The notes below the pieces were generated by a model. That model was not told the DNA's origin, made no database searches, and saw only the letters and a list, made by a program, of their open reading frames with translations. Positions 48,101 to 61,183 of a DNA stretch of 64,000 nt are shown here, one piece after another. This DNA comes from Stercorarius parasiticus (Eukaryota; Chordata; Aves; Charadriiformes; Stercorariidae): positions 108,625-172,624 of the forward strand of contig VWZL01002013.1 in assembly GCA_013396915.1 (NCBI GenBank), read 5' to 3'. Numbering within the stretch: position 1 is the first letter of the stretch; each line of letters begins with the position of its first letter. The position numbers and the translations under genes are program-made.

Positions 48101-51100
48101 AATGCATTCATCAGTTCATCCAAGAAGAGACTGAAAGAGGGAAAATACCAAGTTTTTCATTGTCTTCAATCAGAATGACAAAGTGGCAATAGGTCATTTT
48201 TGTGCATGGACTAGTAAGTTTCATGCATGTTTGCAAGGAGGGTATATGATGGATTTCTCCTTTCTGCTTAGATCAAGGAAGTGATTATTTTCGTCCATCA
48301 TCAACTTAGGTTATTGCATAGAGACATGTCAGTACTTTCCTCTGTTAATATTTACATACAATTTCTTAGAGCAGCAGAAATATTGTGCTTAGCACTTGCA
48401 GAAATTTCCATCAAAAGCTGCATAAAAATAAGATCAACAAGCCTTTGCTGGTATAAGTGGGAAGAAGAAAAAATCAGACACCTTACATCCTAACACTGTA
48501 CATAAAAAAGTAAAATATAAATAAATAGACAGGCAGGAAGCCACACATTCACATTGTCTCACAGATTGTCAACGGCTGACTTTTTTGACAGTATCAGCAC
48601 ATTTCTGTTTCTAAAACTAATAGAGATGAAAAAACTGCCATTCAATATTTCTATCCAAAATGAGGTCTGCATTACATTTCAGACTTTGTTCCTTCCACAT
48701 CACACACCCAAAGGAAATAACAAATTTTTTTAAGAACCTGAAACAATACAGTGACAAGAGTTGTTTTTGCCCACAGACAACTTATGGCATCCATCACAAT
48801 AGAATTTGATTAACTCACAACCTTTAAACGGTCTCCAAGTCTTCCAGTTAAGCAATAAAGTATTACATTACCCTCAGATCACAACTATGTAAGGAAAGAT
48901 TTCAGGTCAGACTTTTCCAAGGCACACAAAAGTGTTAATATGGTGCCTTTAAAAAGCATGTGGGTATCTCAGTTGTTGAACTTTCCCAGGATTTTAAGAT
49001 TTGCTAAGAGCAACTTGGCCAAATAGTGACAGTTCAAGCAGGGAACCAGGCAAAGATGCACTAAATTACCCTTCCTTCCTTAAACATAACCTGTTACGTG
49101 TAACTACACTAAACTTTTCCTCCTCTGCCATCAGAGAGGCTTTATGCTTCAGTGTCGCAAAATATGTTATGTTATTATACTTCCTTGGCTTTCCCCTCAA
49201 TATCTTAATGGGACACTCTTCTATCTCCTCAACTCTGACTAATTTGCTCTGAGCTGACACAGTTTCAGAACACAACTAAAAAAAAGTAATATATCTGCAA
49301 CCATGAACTGTCAAAATTTTATTCGATTTTCTTTAAACACCTAACAGTTAAGCTTCTCTTTCATCCTGTGGTAATATAAAGGAAAGATATGCCTGTTAGA
49401 AATAATAACCTTTTTCTGATTACTTCCAAAACTAAGTCAATGCAAATGCCATATTTCTGACAACTATCCTAATTTCAAGAAAGAATATAGAGAAAAACAT
49501 ACAACTTCTATTTCATTTCCTCTTACTGTTCCATTTTCCAACACAAGACTGGTCAATCATAAATGACAGGATATTTGAATCATCACAAAATTCAAAACAC
49601 ATCAATACTTCAGCATATTATTATTTAAACAGAATGTAAATCCAGGTGAAGTTAGAAAAAAACAGAAGTACCACAGAAAAAAATCATTCTGTAGAATTTC
49701 CTCTGCTAAAGTAAAGCTAATCTGTTTTTCTTCCTTCCTTCATTTCTTTTTATCTCCCATGGATTTCTTGTTGGTCTATTTTTTGTTCTATATCTTTTTT
49801 AAGCACACCTGGAAAATACAGTTCCATATGTCAGCAACTATTCTTAGACCAGAAGCATAACCTGAAACCCAAAATATATGTTTTGGCACCCAAGATCCAT
49901 GTATTGTCTGAAGACTGTAAGTCACATCAAATCATGACTACCGTGCAAGGAAACATGCAGAAAGACGGTTTTATACTAAGTATTCAGTCATTCCATGAGA
50001 GTAAAACTGGAGGTGCAAATCTTGTGGGTGTAGAGAGAGGCACAGTCACAAATGTTTATAAAGTGTCATCTTTTCAAAAATACCAAAAAACAGAAAAAGC
50101 TGTTCTCCAAGTCTACCATGTTGTTGGTGCCCCCTCTCTCCTCTCTCCTCACCAAGCACTCTTTTAAAAACACGTTAGTTATATCAAAGTTTCGGATCCA
50201 AGCACTGTGGTGTTTTTCTGTGATTTTAACAATGGTTCTCTTCCTCAAAGATCTCAAGTTCCATTTGATCCATCTTTCAGTACCTGAGTATATACGTATA
50301 ATTTATTCCTTGCAGACTCTTAGCTAGCATTTTTACTGATATGGATGCTTGCTATGGAGCCATTATGCATCCTTTGCCAAGCTATCTTTGAAAGCCAAAA
50401 TCTAAAAGACTAAATTCAACTAAGTGAAAAATACTCTTGCTGTACAAAGAGAAGCTGCATATTTTTCCAATAAACACTAAAGGCTCAATGTATTATTGCA
50501 CGGATACATACACATATTTTTTTGCTGATGCATTTCAAAGTATTGATGTAAAATGTTGCTGAGATACCCATATGCATTTTGATTTAGTGAAAAGATTGGA
50601 TCCTTGTCTCACAGGATCACACCATAAATTCTGAGACCAGAAGTCTTAAGAAACCATGATCAAAAGCAAGTATTGGGTTCATCCAAAACTATCAATATGA
50701 ATAAATATAAATTTATTTAAGTATCTATATTGAGATTCAAGTTTCCAACTCTGGTTACAGTCAGGAGAAAATCATGGATTCTAGAGCACTAAAACATCAT
50801 GTGGATGCTTATAAGCTCTTGATGTGTATGGAAAATAATCAAATATCTTTCCACTTATTGTGGAATACTTATGGAGGGAAACTTCTGGGACAAGTGATCG
50901 TCTTCCCATAGGATGTAACCACCTTTTGGTAAAACATATTTATCTGGCTCAAAGCAATGATATTTGTTTCTCTGTCATTCCAAACTGAGCTGGAAGTGAT
51001 AGCTGGATTTGCATGAAATTGGATTTTGGAGATGGAAGGGAGATGGAAAAGGGAGATTGGTCTCTTTTCCATTCAGTCACTGAATCTAAAACTGGCTACT

Positions 51101-54100
51101 TATACAGCTCTGTCTTACACTGAATGTGGCCTCTAACTGACCACATGGCCATAAGGTAGTCCTAGAGATGGTACCACAGCACTCTGATTCTCCAGCAGCA
51201 GCAGAAGCTGGTGCTCCCTCACTTGACTTCCCGTTTCCTTGGAACAATGCCAAAAAAAAATTAAATTAAGGTGCATCAGATAAGAACACTTAAACAGAGA
51301 AAAGCTACATTTTCAACTTTAAAATTCCTCTCTGTCGAGTTAGTTTTCCAAAGATGTAACAGAAAAAAGAACATTTCATAGGCAAGGAACAAGGAAAGAA
51401 TAAAAGCTGGGAATATCATTATGCCTTCTCCTTGTTGAAAAAAGAACCTCCCTCCTTCAACAGCCTTGGATAACTCCTAATAAACAGCCAGTTAACCAAT
51501 TACAGGCTAGCATTTAGTCAAGAGTTTTTGAAAATATTGTCTTTAAAGTCTTTTCTTTTGAAATGGACACAACCAACATAATGTTTTTGTTTGGAGGTTT
51601 ATAAAATATCTATTCAGCTTATCACAGAAAACTGCAGTATCAACAGTATAAGTGACTCAATAGAAAATTACATCTACCATTGTTTGATTCAAAGTTTTGA
51701 AAAAATTATAATGATCTTACAAAGACTATAATTTCTTTTACTGCTATTCTCAAAGATAACAAAAGGGAGTGGATGAAATGGCAGTGTACACATTGGCATT
51801 GAATGCATTGCAGTTTTATGCTCATGAAACTACTCTGAAGGAAAGAGATCAGTGAAAGGGGGTAATGATACCAATAAGTCTCCTTAAATATTGTTATTGG
51901 TAGAAATACATCCAGGAAGGTCTTCTAATTAAGTAATTGTTATTAGAATCTCTGCCAGCCACTAGCGCTAATTCTGACTACTTGGTAGCCATAAAATAGT
52001 CCCAGACAGTAGATCAGCAACTGCTAAAATGTGGTGCAGAATAATTTGTCCCTGCTTTGCCTGTAGAAATGACAGACATGATCCTGGTTTATAGCATTAA
52101 GATATCCTTTGCTATGGTTTCCAGTTGCTTTAAGAGAAGCCACAAATGTCCGAGCTCCTTTTCTCCTATAAGAGCAGATCAAAGCAGATCCTATTAGAAA
52201 CAAAATATTTGCTGTTATAGCTTAAATGGCAATTGAATATTACTTAAAAACCCAAATGTTGAGTCCAATCAAAATAAGTTACAAATAATCCAATTTCTAC
52301 TCTTCAATATTTGAAATATCAGTGCATGGCACTCTCACTCCACTGTCTAATTTTGATTTAAACTCTAATCCTGCACCAGCTTGTATGAAATCTTCTTCAG
52401 TACCCTGAACTTTCAGGGAGAATTCAGTTTACAAAGATGTTACAAGCCTCGCATACCTGTACTTCTGATAGTACTGTACAAATCCATTATTCTTTTTCTA
52501 CCAGGGAAAATAATTTCCTTCATCTGCTGTGATATATAGTTAAGTGTAATATATTTGTAATGATGTTGTAAGGAATAAGCGACCTGATGCTCTTTTCCTT
52601 CACAGCTCTACAGAAAAAAGATAATGACTCTGGACACAAAAAATTACAGCAGGGTGTTGACAGAAGACTCATAAGAGACTGCAGCTTCTATTGATTTGGA
52701 CAGTTTAAAATTTAACAATCAGAATGTATTTTAATGTTTCAAAGAGAATTAAAAAAATATAGGTACACATTATGAATAAATATAATTTGAGAATGGTACG
52801 TTCTTTATTTCATTGGTTTTTTTTCCAACTGATCTATATCCTCTGCCATGGTTTGAACTGGAGAAGGTCTAGAAAAGGCACTGGAAATTGAGCACAGTTA
52901 ACCCAGAGGTTGATATCCATCAGTGGATATGGTTCAAATGGAAAACTGAAAGAAAAGGGAGGAAAGATAATACACATGACAAGGGAGTTATCTACTGACC
53001 AGAACTATCAAGACTAGCACGCAGGAATGTTGTGTTCTCCTCTGTCATTGGCAACGTATGCAAGATTGAACATGTCCCTTAACCTTTTGAGTGCCTCTAT
53101 CATCACCCTCTGTGAAGCTGCCATAATGCCAGCCAACTGACCTTTGGTTCAAGTCCGAAAAGCAAAGGCCCTACCTAGAAGAAGCCAAAAAAAGATGGAA
53201 GTCTAGCAGTAAAATTGCCATTTAGGAATAAGATAAAAATTAATACAGATTCTTTCCTATACAGAAATCTGATTAGGTAATAAATTCATGGTGGGTTAAT
53301 GCAACAAATTCAGACAACTCTGCAAGGAAAAATATGAGCTATCCTTCATTCAAAAAATATGTCTGCACTAGATTGCTTCAATTGCAATAAGAATCTTTAA
53401 TAAAATAAGCAGCATAGCTATGATACTGAGGTGCTGAAAGGTGTTGAACTCTACAACCCTGACCTAGCGAAGTATTTCTGTACTTGCTGTAATTTAAACA
53501 AACAAGTAATCTCATGGACTTCACTGGACCTATTAACACTTTATTGGAGCAGATATAAGGAATTCAAAACTTGCAATTATTATATTTTTTTAAAATAATA
53601 TATACTACATTTCAACATTAGACTGCTAAGACTCTGGAAGGCAGGGAACCTGAGCCTGAAAAGACAAGTCTAAAAGCAAGAGGTATTTGAACTTTACAAT
53701 ATATCCAGCAAATAGGGTCATAAAAGTGGGGATTTTTTTTTCTGTTTCATTTAAAAGAAGGATAATATATTTTTTGAAGGTAAGAACTTGTTTTCTTGCA
53801 TACAAGCTTTCTATGGTGAAAATCACTTTACACAAAAGGAGTTCTAAAGTTTGCTTAAAAGCCTGAACTTTTCCAGCCTTCTTATGCTTTCTTGAGTGAC
53901 AGAATGATATTATTCTGAAGGTTGCACAGTGATTCTTTGATCTTAAATCTTGTAAAGGCCGCCTCACATGTGCTTGTTCTAATATTCGCAGATAATCTGA
54001 CTTGAACTTCAAGGCTATAAGACCTTGGATCAGTGATTTGCAATTCAAGTGCCTCAGAAAAAAAAAAAATCAGCTTAGACATATTAAGTGTTGTTGTAAA

Positions 54101-57100
54101 GCTATTACAGGCAAGTTTTTTCTACACACATTCGAAAGTTCTGTCCAGAGACTTTGCCCACATAAATACATGCAGAAGGTCATCAATATTACTGTGGGCT
54201 CCCTTGGGTCTCCTTTTTCCTCTGCCACTCCATAAGAAAGCCACTCAAGATGTTAAGCGAGAGTTAATCAAAACAATAAAACATTCAAGCAAGTAACCTA
54301 AGAAAACAGGACAGAAGAATTTACTTTTCCAGCTGTATCCCGTAGCTCCAACCCTTTATTGGTATATGTTGTTTTTCCTGCTTACAACCTGGGAACCCTT
54401 GGTCAAGGACGGTCATTGTGCAGAGAAACAAAAGTGCAAATAGTGTTAAAAACTTAAACTTAAAAGATAAGATACTAACACTAAATTCTGGACATAATGC
54501 TAAGCATCAAAAGACAGACTCAAATGACCTGGTATTTGTCTGTGTAAATCCATCTTGCTCAGAAGCCCAGCATGATTGACAACAGATCCTCCACGGCTTG
54601 ACCTGTCCAGCCTGCATCAGAAATGTCCTTAGTGGAAGGTGACTGCATTGTGGGGACAAGGCTGTACCAAGTCACAGGAACAGTGCATTCCTCTCAAGAA
54701 AATGGGAATAACTGAGTCTACAATTTGTGCTCTGTACACATCAAGTTCTGCCAAAGTTTATTCAGACTGAAGTACTATTCTGTTTCTTCTCCACTTTTCC
54801 ATCTCTCTTTTCTGTCTCCTTTGAGTTCTTCACATTTTATATTGTTATCTTCCCCAGCCACTGCATGAAATAAGGATGCTATTTTATCAGTTTGCATTTA
54901 GTCACTGTTCCATCTTTATTTTAAAATTCAGTTTGCATCAGAAGTTTTCTTAATGACTGTCACAGGTGTGAGATTAAATATACTGATTTCTTACCACTCA
55001 AATTTGTGTTTCCTGAAGAGCAACCTCATACATATTTGAATGTTGTACATAATGGAATATAGAAAACAGTACTGGATATATATGAAAAATTATGGCTACT
55101 AGGAGATGTACAACCTTCAGCATCTTTATTTTCATTTTCTTAAATGCTCAAAGTCACAGTGCACTGGATGTAAGTAACATTCTTCCAAAGGATATTGTTA
55201 AGCAAGTCAAAAGAATTTCTTAGGTTTTGTGGTGATCAGTTAAAGAAAGAACAGACCATGACCCTTACAATCATGCATAACAGAAATCATTAACAAATTA
55301 AGATAGTTCTGAGACATTAAATAGTAGCCTACTGTTACAGCCTTCAGTGTCAACAAGACTGGGAGGATGAATGCTAGGAGCGGAAGAGATACAATAATTT
55401 AATAACTAAATCCTTCTTGTGTTTCAATAACAGCAAATTCATCAGAAATGAAAGCCTTACAGAGACCAGGATGTAACAAAAACCAATACAGTGAACAAGA
55501 AGATAAAACTAGGGTTTGGATTAAAATCAGATTATAAGGAGACTTTACGGTAAGAGATGATTATATTGCTTCCCATTACACAAAGTAAATCAATAAGGAG
55601 GCTGCCTTAAGTTTCTAAAGGTACAAATCACGTATATCTTTATTTAGTTTTCTTGGTTAGCTATACGTGGCCTTGATTCTTTTTGAGGAACAACGACATC
55701 TTATGATCTGTATCTTTCCAAGCACTAAATTAGCCTTGTCCCCAAGCCCACCCCAGCATATTAAACCAAAGGTTCAGCCCTGAAACTTGGATTAGGCCCC
55801 ACACCTTTCTGTAGTGGAGCTGGGCAGCCAGCTCCTCTTCTAGAGATTTAGAAAAGCTAGTCCCCAGTAAAGGCTGTGAGGCTCACTATGTCACAAAAAG
55901 AACCATACAGTTTGAAAGATCTGTTTCTTTAATGGAAAAATGTCCATATTCGGAGTCGTGAAAGAGCTATGCATTTTCTATACTTTCGCTCTAAGGAGAC
56001 CAGCCATGACAAAAACTCTTAGTAGTAAGCAATTTTTGCAGAGGAATATGGTACGAACATATTAAATGTAAAATCACATGATTGAAAATTTGCAAGTGCT
56101 TTGTAATATGTAGGACTAGACCTTAAGTTGTGATGTTTAACTAAAAGTTACTGTACTTGTACATCATCGTAGTTTTACAATTTTCATATAATCTCATAAA
56201 TGTTTAGTACACCTGTAGTTTTCCTTCCCACCCCACCCCCCTTTTTAACTACTTCTATTGATTTTATTACTTCACTGTTTATCAATTCAAAGTGATAGTT
56301 GCTGTTATTTTGTGCTGTATTCTCTCTTCTTTTTGTTTCCTCCAGCTGTTTGGTCCGCTGTTTAAAATTAGAGCTTCTTTAGGGTATGGACTAGGGGCCA
56401 GACGCAAACATCATAAATCTTCACCTTTAACCAGGTTTACAACACACTATGGAAACAAATTGAAAAGAGAAAGAGAGAAAAAGAGAGAGAGAGAAGATAA
56501 ATAAATGAATAAATAAATAATTGATGTTACAATTAACAACCATAAGGCTACAGTCTATGATATCCCATGCAATAGGATACAGAATTGTACACTAAATTCA
56601 GAATATAAAGCCCTGCTTTAAATTCCACCTCATTCCATTCAGAAATTCATGGAATCAAGTCAATTAATTTTATTTACTCTTCATGTCACAATAGGAAACA
56701 AACATTTTGTCCTTTTAATTGAGACTTTGATAAGGGGGATATCAGCTGTTCTCCAGGACTCTGTCCTGCAAGTCATCTTAAAAGGATTGCACATCTTTTT
56801 CTCTGTAAAAACAGTTGAAAGCTTTATGTGTAGCTACTTTGTACAATGGAGGTGAAATTAAAGTTTAAATGTAATTGAGTGTTTTATACCTACAGAGACT
56901 ATTACATGTTTCTTTAAACTAACTTTCTTATTTTAAAAGTTTAATTTGTCTGTATGACAAAAAGCTAGCCATAAAAATGAAATTTTCCTATTAAACCATA
57001 AAATGATTTTTTAATGAAAATTACAAAATAAAAATTATATACATTAATACTTATCTCATTTACATGTGTTCCTATGTGTGTTTTATGCAACAGAACACTA

Positions 57101-57964
57101 TAACACATATATTAGAGCAGTTCTTTGTAGTTAATGTGTTTAAGTGCAGGTCACATTAGACACATGCTAATTAATTATCTCACTTTAAGGTTCTATTTTA
57201 TCTACTTACTAAGCAAACCAGTGTATAGCAGCATGCAGGAAGTAATTAAAAAGGAAAATAAAACATATCAAAACCATAGCTAGTTGCGTGAAAGAGATAC
57301 AATATAGGAGCGCCACTCTAGATGCAATAGAAGAAAATATACAACAAATACCACAATATGTGCTAAGTTACCCATATCTACATTTTGAGTTATATTTTCT
57401 TATCTTTACATTTTGCTGAAAAATTGGCATCTAACTTGGGTGCCCATGTTTATGGGCTAGTTTCCCTATATGTCAATTAAGGGAAAATTGTCGATCTGCC
57501 AATTAAGGGAAATAAGTTTCTCCAGAAGACATGTACTAATGTAGGTAATTCTGATGCTAATGTCAGGAAGCATTAATATGACCTGCTACTAGTGATTTCT
57601 CAAGAGCCTTTTATGACATTCAGTTTTGCAACTCACTCAATTCAGACAAATTCTATGTATGTCTTTAGTAAATGCAGGCAACTGCCAGCTTCTCCCCTAC
57701 TACTCATAAGGCAATATGTTACAAAACAGATAATGTCATCAGTGAATCGATGGCAGAGCTACTCTGATTTCTCTGCTACTGTATTTTTCATCATTCAATT
57801 GTCATCCCTCTATACTTTTTCTTTTACAAGAAAGGTGTAAAAAAATATTAAACACACCTAGAAACTTGAAATTTGCATGCAAGAAAAAGTGAAATATGAA
57901 AGTGAAGAATGAAATGGCAAATGAATCAAATTGCTTATTTAGTTGGTATAGTTGGTGTTAGCTG
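48101..57964. other. Unique AT-rich DNA, no gene seen
   Basis: Nearly 10 kb without recognisable genes or transposons. Minor items: an A run at 54059-54069, GA-rich and AAATA repeats at 56463-56520, a C-rich patch at about 56225-56242, and a direct repeat CAATTAAGGGAAA at 57474-57486 and 57500-57512. Confidence 0.5.
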
Positions 57965-58348
57965 ACTGTGTATATCATATCCCCTACCATGCATCAGCTT
58001 CTGGGAAAACTGAGCAATAAATGAATTGTTAAAAACTACCCTGAATGCAATGAGTGGTGGATCCTTTAAAAACTGGGACAAGCATTTAGCACAAGCTACC
58101 TGGGTAGTTAATTCCAGGGGATCCATCAGTTGAGCTGGTCCTGTTCAACCAGACCTTTTACATACCATAGAAGGGGTGCATGAAAGCAATATGCTAGGGA
58201 AAACTGTTTAGGTTTTCCTGCCTCAGGCAAACTCATTTGTGGGACTGTTTTTGGTCAAGGACCTGGATGTACTTGGTGGATGATGCTGAAGGATGGAGAA
58301 GTCCAATGTGTACCTCAAGGACGTTTGATCCTTGGTGAGAACACTTGA
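57965..58348 (+). pseudogene. ERVL-type pol remnant: end of integrase
   Basis: The C-terminal part of an endogenous-retroviral integrase, before the provirus proper. It contains the end of the catalytic core (YHIPYHASASGKTE, the Glu being the expected third catalytic residue), then after a frameshift LNAMSGGSFKNWDKHLAQATW and VVNSRGS. After another frame change comes the C-terminal domain with GPGCTWWMMLKDGEVQCVPQ and a TGA (58346-58348) where pol would end. At least two frameshifts and internal stops (about 58131 and 58212) make it dead. The 5' side is abruptly lost. Its place upstream of the primer-binding site of the next element is out of order for one provirus. Confidence 0.82.
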
Positions 58349-58584
58349 TTTGGAACTGTATGATGCTAATTGTCAGATCATACTAAGAGTGTTCAATAAG
58401 TGTTTTTCAGGGTAACATAGCAGTGATGAAACCTGAGCTAGCTTCATCAAGTGGCATCCAGCAAGACTCTTCAAGATGGACATGCTGCCCATGGGCACAA
58501 ACCACAATGAATTTCATACCATCTTTCCTGCCCTGAGAATCTGCTAGGATAGATGAAATCCTGCAGTTATGAATCTGGAGGAGA
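58349..58584 (+). other. Retroviral post-pol segment, uncharacterised
   Basis: Sequence between the end of the integrase frame and the LTR remnant. No env-like frame was seen. It includes GGCATCCAGCAAGACTCTTC and CTTTCCTGCCCTGAGAATCT. I take it as the 3' non-coding part of the upstream proviral fragment, perhaps joined to LTR sequence by deletion. Confidence 0.5.
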
Positions 58585-58629
58585 GTATCTGTCACCTTGT
58601 CATTGGCCAACCCAGCCCAAAACACGACA
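58585..58629 (+). repeat. 5' LTR remnant (last 45 bp)
   Basis: CTTGTCATTGGCCAACCCAG followed by CCCAAAACACGACA matches the last part of the LTR at 62789-63271 (CTTGTCATTGGCCAAGCCAG). The rest of the LTR, about 440 bp including promoter and polyadenylation signal, is absent, so this proviral end cannot act as a promoter. Confidence 0.85.
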
Positions 58630-58636
58630 GATTTAT

Positions 58637-58656
58637 TGGCACCTAATGTGGGGCTC
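58637..58656 (+). promoter_or_regulatory. Primer-binding site, tRNA-Lys-like
   Basis: Seven bases after the LTR end, TGGCACCTAATGTGGGGC fits the complement of the 3' end of tRNA-Lys except at three positions, each a transition compatible with CpG decay. It would prime minus-strand synthesis. The tRNA assignment is inferred. Confidence 0.65.
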
Positions 58657-59137
58657 AAGCAGAACTCAATCAGAGCTCTGATAAAATGCCTGAATAGTTT
58701 GAGCTTCAGCTTGCTCAGAGAGAACAGACAGCTGACATCATGTTGTTTTTAAGTGAAATGTTATATCATGCCTTTAGATGGCTATGTTTGAAGTTAATAG
58801 ATGCAATACTGATCAATCTGCCAAATATGTTGCATGGTTTATTTGCTCTTTGTGTTTGTATGCGGTGGTTTAAATGTGCTATTTTGGTGTGGATTGTCAT
58901 TCAGTTGTCTGTTTACTTGGATAACACTTCTACCTGCATGACTTGGGCATCACATGGTGGATTCTATTACTAATTACACTTTTGGTTTCACCTGGAAAAG
59001 GTTTATTTTTTCTTTTAATGCTTATGCCAAAGAACTAGGGGATGGAAACCTTTTGGGCAGTTTAGAAAATGAATGTTACTTTCAGAAGACCATGATTTTA
59101 TTGCTGATTCTCCTGAATATGTTGCAGGGGTGGTTTT
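58657..59137 (+). other. Retroviral leader region
   Basis: AT-rich sequence between primer-binding site and gag. Two short frames rich in Leu, Phe and Cys (58740-58973 and 58954-59181) are open but have no known counterpart that I can name, and overlap the gag start. Packaging or leader functions cannot be read from sequence. Confidence 0.5.
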
Positions 59138-60259
59138 GTGTTAAACATCAGTGCAGGAGTGGGTGTTGCTGCTGCTACTAAAATCCCACAGGCAAACTCA
59201 CAGCCAGCACAGGCACAAAGCTCTCCCCAAGCTACCCTGCCACCAGCAATGGCCACGCCTCCACCCCTGCCTGTACCAGGGGAAGCCATGCCCTCGGCCC
59301 CATTGGCACCTGTGGCACCAGCTATTCCAGCATTTGCTACCCCAGCACCAGCCGCACCAGCACCAGCCAACACCGCAGAGGCATCGGCCATGCCGGCCAT
59401 CCTCCCACCAGCGCAGGCTATGCTCCTGCCCATCCTGGCACCAGTCACTCAGCAGCATGCAGTATAAGCTACTCTGCCACTTGCACCAGCACCAGTCACT
59501 CCAGCCTTGACAACCAGCACTGTCACTACTCCTGCTGCTTCAACAAGAAGTACTGCTGCTATTCAAATTCCAACAGAACTGGTACAAGTTGCCCTGGTGA
59601 CCAGTAATCAGAAAAGGAGATCAGCTCGTTCCCCTGTCCCATACGACAAAGACCAGCACAAGCCAGATAGCATGGGAGAAAGTTCTTCTGACGAAGATCA
59701 AGGAAAGGGTCCTTCTAAAGTAGATTCAGGAGATGGTCCTTCTCAGGCAGCGTCAGTGCAGGAGGAGGACTCAGATGCAGAGATAATCATTAAATCTTTC
59801 ACTATGGAGGATTTGCAAAACATGAGGAAGGACTTTAGTCTTCAAGAAGGGGAGACACTTATCTCCTGGTTGCTCCCATGCTAGGACAATGGGGCTGATA
59901 TCATAGACTTATAAGGTAGAGAGGCTAAGCAATTGGGAAACCTGGCCAAAGATGGAGGTACCAATGAAGCAATTGGGAAAAAGATAAACAGTCTCAGTCT
60001 CTGAAGGGGACTGGTATCAGCCATAAAGAGTCTTTAAGGATGATATTGAATGTCATCCAAGCAAATGGACCAGCATGGAAAAGGGTATTATCTGAGGGAA
60101 TTGGCTGTGCAAGAGGTGATTTATGGTGACTGGCGAGTGAATGTAGGCCCTGATGAAACGCAGTGCAAACAATCTTTGCTGAGGAAGCTTGTGCTGAGTG
60201 CACCATCAGTGTATTCTGACACATTTGTCAACAATGGTTTGGGGAGGATCCGGTGCTGA
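59138..60259 (+). pseudogene. ERVL-type gag, N-terminal and capsid part (dead)
   Basis: A single reading frame follows gag from an ATG at 59138 to 60259 with no net frameshift but with several in-frame stops (59465, 59882, TAA and TGA codons to about 60047). Residues 1-109 are Pro/Ala-rich low complexity. Then comes a basic/acidic linker (KRRSARSPVPYDKD, a Ser/Asp/Glu-rich stretch) and a capsid-like part (SFTMEDLQNMRKDFSLQEGE, later WRVNVGPDETQCKQSLLRKL). The Pro/Ala segment is far more GC-rich than its surroundings. Gag would form the particle shell. The stops rule out a product. Confidence 0.8.
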
Positions 60260-60700
60260 TACACCAACTGTAAATGAAGTGTCTAACAAGGTACGGCAGT
60301 ATGGAGACAGTGTCTCTCATCCCCTTACTGTGGCAGCCATGGAAAAACTGGCTGAGAAAACTGAGAAAACAACTGAGAAAGTAGAGAAAATGACAAGAAA
60401 ATAGCCGAGCAAAATGAGGAAATAGCAAAAAAAAAAAGTAAACTGTTTGAAAAACTGTTTGAAAAACTGCCTGAAAAACTGCCTGGGATGGAGAAAGAAT
60501 CCCACTCTTCCCCTGAACGGACCCACGTCTCAGTCATTAAGAAAAAATGCCTTCCTACGAAACCAACTCAAGAGAAACTGGACCTACTCCAAGATTTCCT
60601 GTGCCTTTGCCTCTGGAGCTATGGAGACGACATGAGTAAGTGGAATAAAAATCCTACCCCGGACCTACAGGCATGGGTGCTTTAGTTGCAAGGTAAAGCA
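60260..60700 (+). pseudogene. gag C-terminal part with coiled coil (dead)
   Basis: Continuation of gag in shifting frames. EKLAEKTEKTTEKVEKM (about 60342-60395) and a 15-bp tandem repeat encoding KLFEKLFEKLPEKLP (about 60440-60485) suggest a coiled coil. The end holds CFSC (60678-60689), a possible first half of a CCHC zinc knuckle; the His and last Cys are not seen. At least three frameshifts are needed to read it. Confidence 0.68.
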
Positions 60701-60901
60701 GATGGAAGAAAAAATTCTTGCAGGAGAGTGGCTACTCCAGTCCACAATAAGTGGTTCTCTGGTCCAGGTAGGAACTCACCTGGTAATTGTGGATGTTGTC
60801 CTCAACCTTAGGGGGGTCTTGCCTCCGGCCAGGAGGAGGAGAGGGATAACCAAGTTTATTGGACTGTGTGGATTTGATGGCCTGGCACATTAGAGCCACA
60901 A

Positions 60902-61183
60902 AAGTATAAAGCCCTGGTGGACACTGGTGAACAGTGTACCCTATTGCCATCGAATCATAAAGGGACAAAATCTATTACCATTTCTGGAGTGACAGGCGGA
61001 TCTCAAGAGCTAACTGTATTGGAGACTGAAGTGAGCCTAACTGGGAATAAATGGGAGAAGCACTCCATTGTGACTGGTCCAGATGTTCCATGCATCCTTG
61101 GCATAGACTACCTCAAGAAAAGGGTATTCCAAAGACCTGAGAGGGTATCTGTGGGCTTTTGGTATAGTAGCTGTAGAGACTGA
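60902..61183 (+). pseudogene. Retroviral aspartic protease (dead)
   Basis: A frame with the active-site triad KALVDTGEQCTLLPS (Asp-Thr-Gly at 60920-60928), the flap-like ITISGVTGGSQE, and the C-terminal CILGIDYLKK that matches the conserved (I/L)LG-D block. These are the three expected parts of a retropepsin in order, over about 80 residues. The frame starts without its own ATG, as expected for a protease translated as part of a polyprotein. It ends at a TGA at 61181-61183, and the upstream junction to gag is broken. The Gly residue of the active site is retained, so decay here is mild. Confidence 0.82.

Noticed and set aside
59098..59458. Gly/Ala- and Cys/Trp-rich minus-strand frames
   Set aside because: They are antisense shadows of the Pro/Ala-rich gag segment; the composition follows from the complement.
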